Below, in pieces: positions 42,104-42,975 of a DNA stretch of 42,975 nt. Every line of letters begins with the position of its first letter. Position 1 is the first letter of the stretch. A program made the translations under genes and the position numbers. This DNA is from Salinivirgaceae bacterium. Its GTDB lineage: Bacteria > Bacteroidota > Bacteroidia > Bacteroidales > SZUA-534. The notes under the pieces were generated by a model. It was not told where the DNA came from. It ran no database searches and saw nothing but the letters and a program-made list of their open reading frames with translations. The stretch lies in contig JAKSOL010000025.1 of the NCBI GenBank assembly GCA_024405635.1, positions 1-42,975 on the forward strand, written 5' to 3'.

Positions 42104-42802
42104 ATGAGAATACCTTTTCGTTTATTATTCCGCATTTCGGTTTGGATTATTGCATTAGCTATGCTTGTGCCAGTGGCTCAGGTTGTTAGGTACAAGTATG
42201 CAACGGTACGAATAACCCCACTTATTGCAATACGTGCTGCACAGTCAGTTGCTAACGGCCAATCTGTGGTGTATGCAAAGCAATGGGTGCCCATTTCTGA
42301 AATATCGCCAAATGCTATTCGGGCTGTCATTACTTCAGAAGATAATTTGTTTGTTAAACATCATGGATTTGATTTTGAGGCAATAAAAACAGCAAAAGAG
42401 ATTACCCAACGAACTCACCGTTTGCATGGTGGCAGCACTATAAGTCAGCAATGTGCCAAAAATGTTTTTCTGCCGCACGTTAAATCGTATGTGCGCAAAG
42501 TGGTTGAGGCCTATTACACAGTGCTTATTGAGCTTATTTGGGGCAAGCAACGCATAATGGAAGTTTATCTTAATGTGATTGAAATGGGCGATGGTGTGTA
42601 TGGCATTGAGGCTGCTGCACAAAAATATTTTCATTGCCACGCATCGCAACTTACGGCCGAACAGAGTGCGCTTATAGCAGCTTGTTTGCCAAATCCGCGC
42701 AAGTATAAAGTTGATGCACCATCAGATTATGTGCGAAAACGCCAAAAAACAATTTTGGAGTTGATGCCTAAAATGAAACGGTTTGATTTAGTGGTGCAGT
42801 AA
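42104..42802 (+). CDS. mtgA: Monofunctional biosynthetic peptidoglycan transglycosylase
   Basis: The 232-residue protein has one N-terminal transmembrane helix (about residues 6-27) and a GT51 domain: AVITSEDNLFVKHHGFD with catalytic E79, GGSTISQQCAKNVFL, and RIMEVYLNVIEMGDGVYGIEAAAQKYF. This is the complete lipid II polymerase core without a transpeptidase domain, as in MtgA. It elongates glycan strands at the outer face of the inner membrane. It is the last gene of the comM-phosphatase-mtgA run and converges with tRNA-Phe. Confidence 0.93.
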   Translation: MRIPFRLLFRISVWIIALAMLVPVAQVVRYKYATVRITPLIAIRAAQSVANGQSVVYAKQWVPISEISPNAIRAVITSEDNLFVKHHGFDFEAIKTAKEITQRTHRLHGGSTISQQCAKNVFLPHVKSYVRKVVEAYYTVLIELIWGKQRIMEVYLNVIEMGDGVYGIEAAAQKYFHCHASQLTAEQSALIAACLPNPRKYKVDAPSDYVRKRQKTILELMPKMKRFDLVVQ

Positions 42803-42864
42803 GTGGCGATAAACTAGCGGTTAGTTGGTTTGTTCATTGCCAAAACACACACGCCAACATAAAA

Positions 42865-42902
42865 CGAAAAAGGCAACCATCTGTTTCCAAATGATTGCCT
42901 TT
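42865..42902 (-). terminator. Terminator downstream of tRNA-Phe (minus strand)
   Basis: An 8-bp stem (42869-42876 with 42895-42902) has a T-run on the minus strand (the complement of the A-run at 42866-42870). It begins 2 bases past the tRNA 3' end and may also serve mtgA from the other side. Confidence 0.7.
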
Positions 42903-42903
42903 G

Positions 42904-42975
42904 TGGTGCCACCGGGAATCGAACCAGGGACACAAGGATTTTCAGTCCTTTGCTCTACCAACTGAGCTATGGCAC
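42904..42975 (-). tRNA. tRNA-Phe (GAA), 5' end one base outside the window
   Basis: Read on the minus strand, it shows the D-arm GCTCAGTTGGTAGAGC, a 5-bp anticodon stem around CTGAAAA (anticodon GAA, Phe), and the T-loop GTTCGATTC. The acceptor strand GTGCCA pairs with TGGCACC. The first acceptor base should lie at 42976, beyond the window. The discriminator is A (42904) and the following bases are CAA, so CCA is not encoded. There is one mismatch in the T stem as read. Confidence 0.93.

Noticed and set aside
1..42975. CRISPR arrays, insertion sequences or prophage genes
   Set aside because: No regularly spaced repeats, transposase, integrase or phage structural motifs were seen in any strand.

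Overview
The window looks like a chromosomal segment of a Bacteroidota member, most likely of the order Bacteroidales. The reasons are: starts without Shine-Dalgarno sequences; several upstream matches to the Bacteroidetes sigma signature (TTG/TTTG, about 19-21 bases, TAnnTTTG); many signal peptides ending in Ala-Gln; families that are largely Bacteroidota-specific (DUF4254 next to GT9, an ABC-2 protein of about 1,020 residues with a TerB-like N-terminus, flexirubin/aryl-polyene type genes); and a moderately AT-rich composition. Genus and species cannot be read from the sequence.

Layout. 1-0.75 kb: a metallopeptidase-like fragment with an HEXXH motif, followed by a small lipoprotein. 1.0-5.8 kb: a membrane class III cyclase-HD protein with a universal stress protein, then O-acetylhomoserine sulfhydrylase and a small secreted protein. 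6.1-10.6 kb: a GH43 glycosidase, the Mrp Fe-S carrier ATPase, a small outer-membrane barrel and a lipoprotein. 10.8-20.2 kb: a tightly packed operon, with many start/stop overlaps, that resembles an aryl polyene/flexirubin pathway. It has two hotdog dehydratases, a thioesterase, two ketosynthases, an ACP, a chain-length-factor-like protein, a polysaccharide deacetylase, a LolA-like carrier, a small secreted protein, a GT2-DUF2062 protein and a secreted beta-propeller. No ketoreductase, MMPL exporter, acyltransferase or acyl-ACP ligase is present in the window. 20.2-25.9 kb: lipopolysaccharide-type glycosyltransferases (DUF4254, GT9, GT4, GT2 on +; GT90, GT4 on -). 26-34.2 kb: a large ABC-2 protein diverging from two tandem Cache-HAMP-GAF-PAS sensors that lack any kinase or output domain.

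34.3-39.5 kb is the most interesting part: a more AT-rich module with two tiny peptide genes, missed by simple ORF length cut-offs, whose 15-residue leaders are almost the same and end in AG or GG. After a terminator-like hairpin come a TonB-receptor-like outer-membrane barrel and a C39-peptidase ABC exporter with an intact catalytic triad. An inverted repeat and a run of 14 T lie upstream, and a nearly exact 18-base direct repeat brackets the module. I read this as an acquired peptide processing and export system (bacteriocin or signalling peptide) whose products I do not recognise. 39.8-43 kb returns to housekeeping genes: a ComM/YifB-type ATPase, an HAD hexitol phosphatase-like protein, a monofunctional peptidoglycan transglycosylase, and tRNA-Phe on the minus strand, which runs off the window end by one base.

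All family calls come from motif reading by eye, with no database search.
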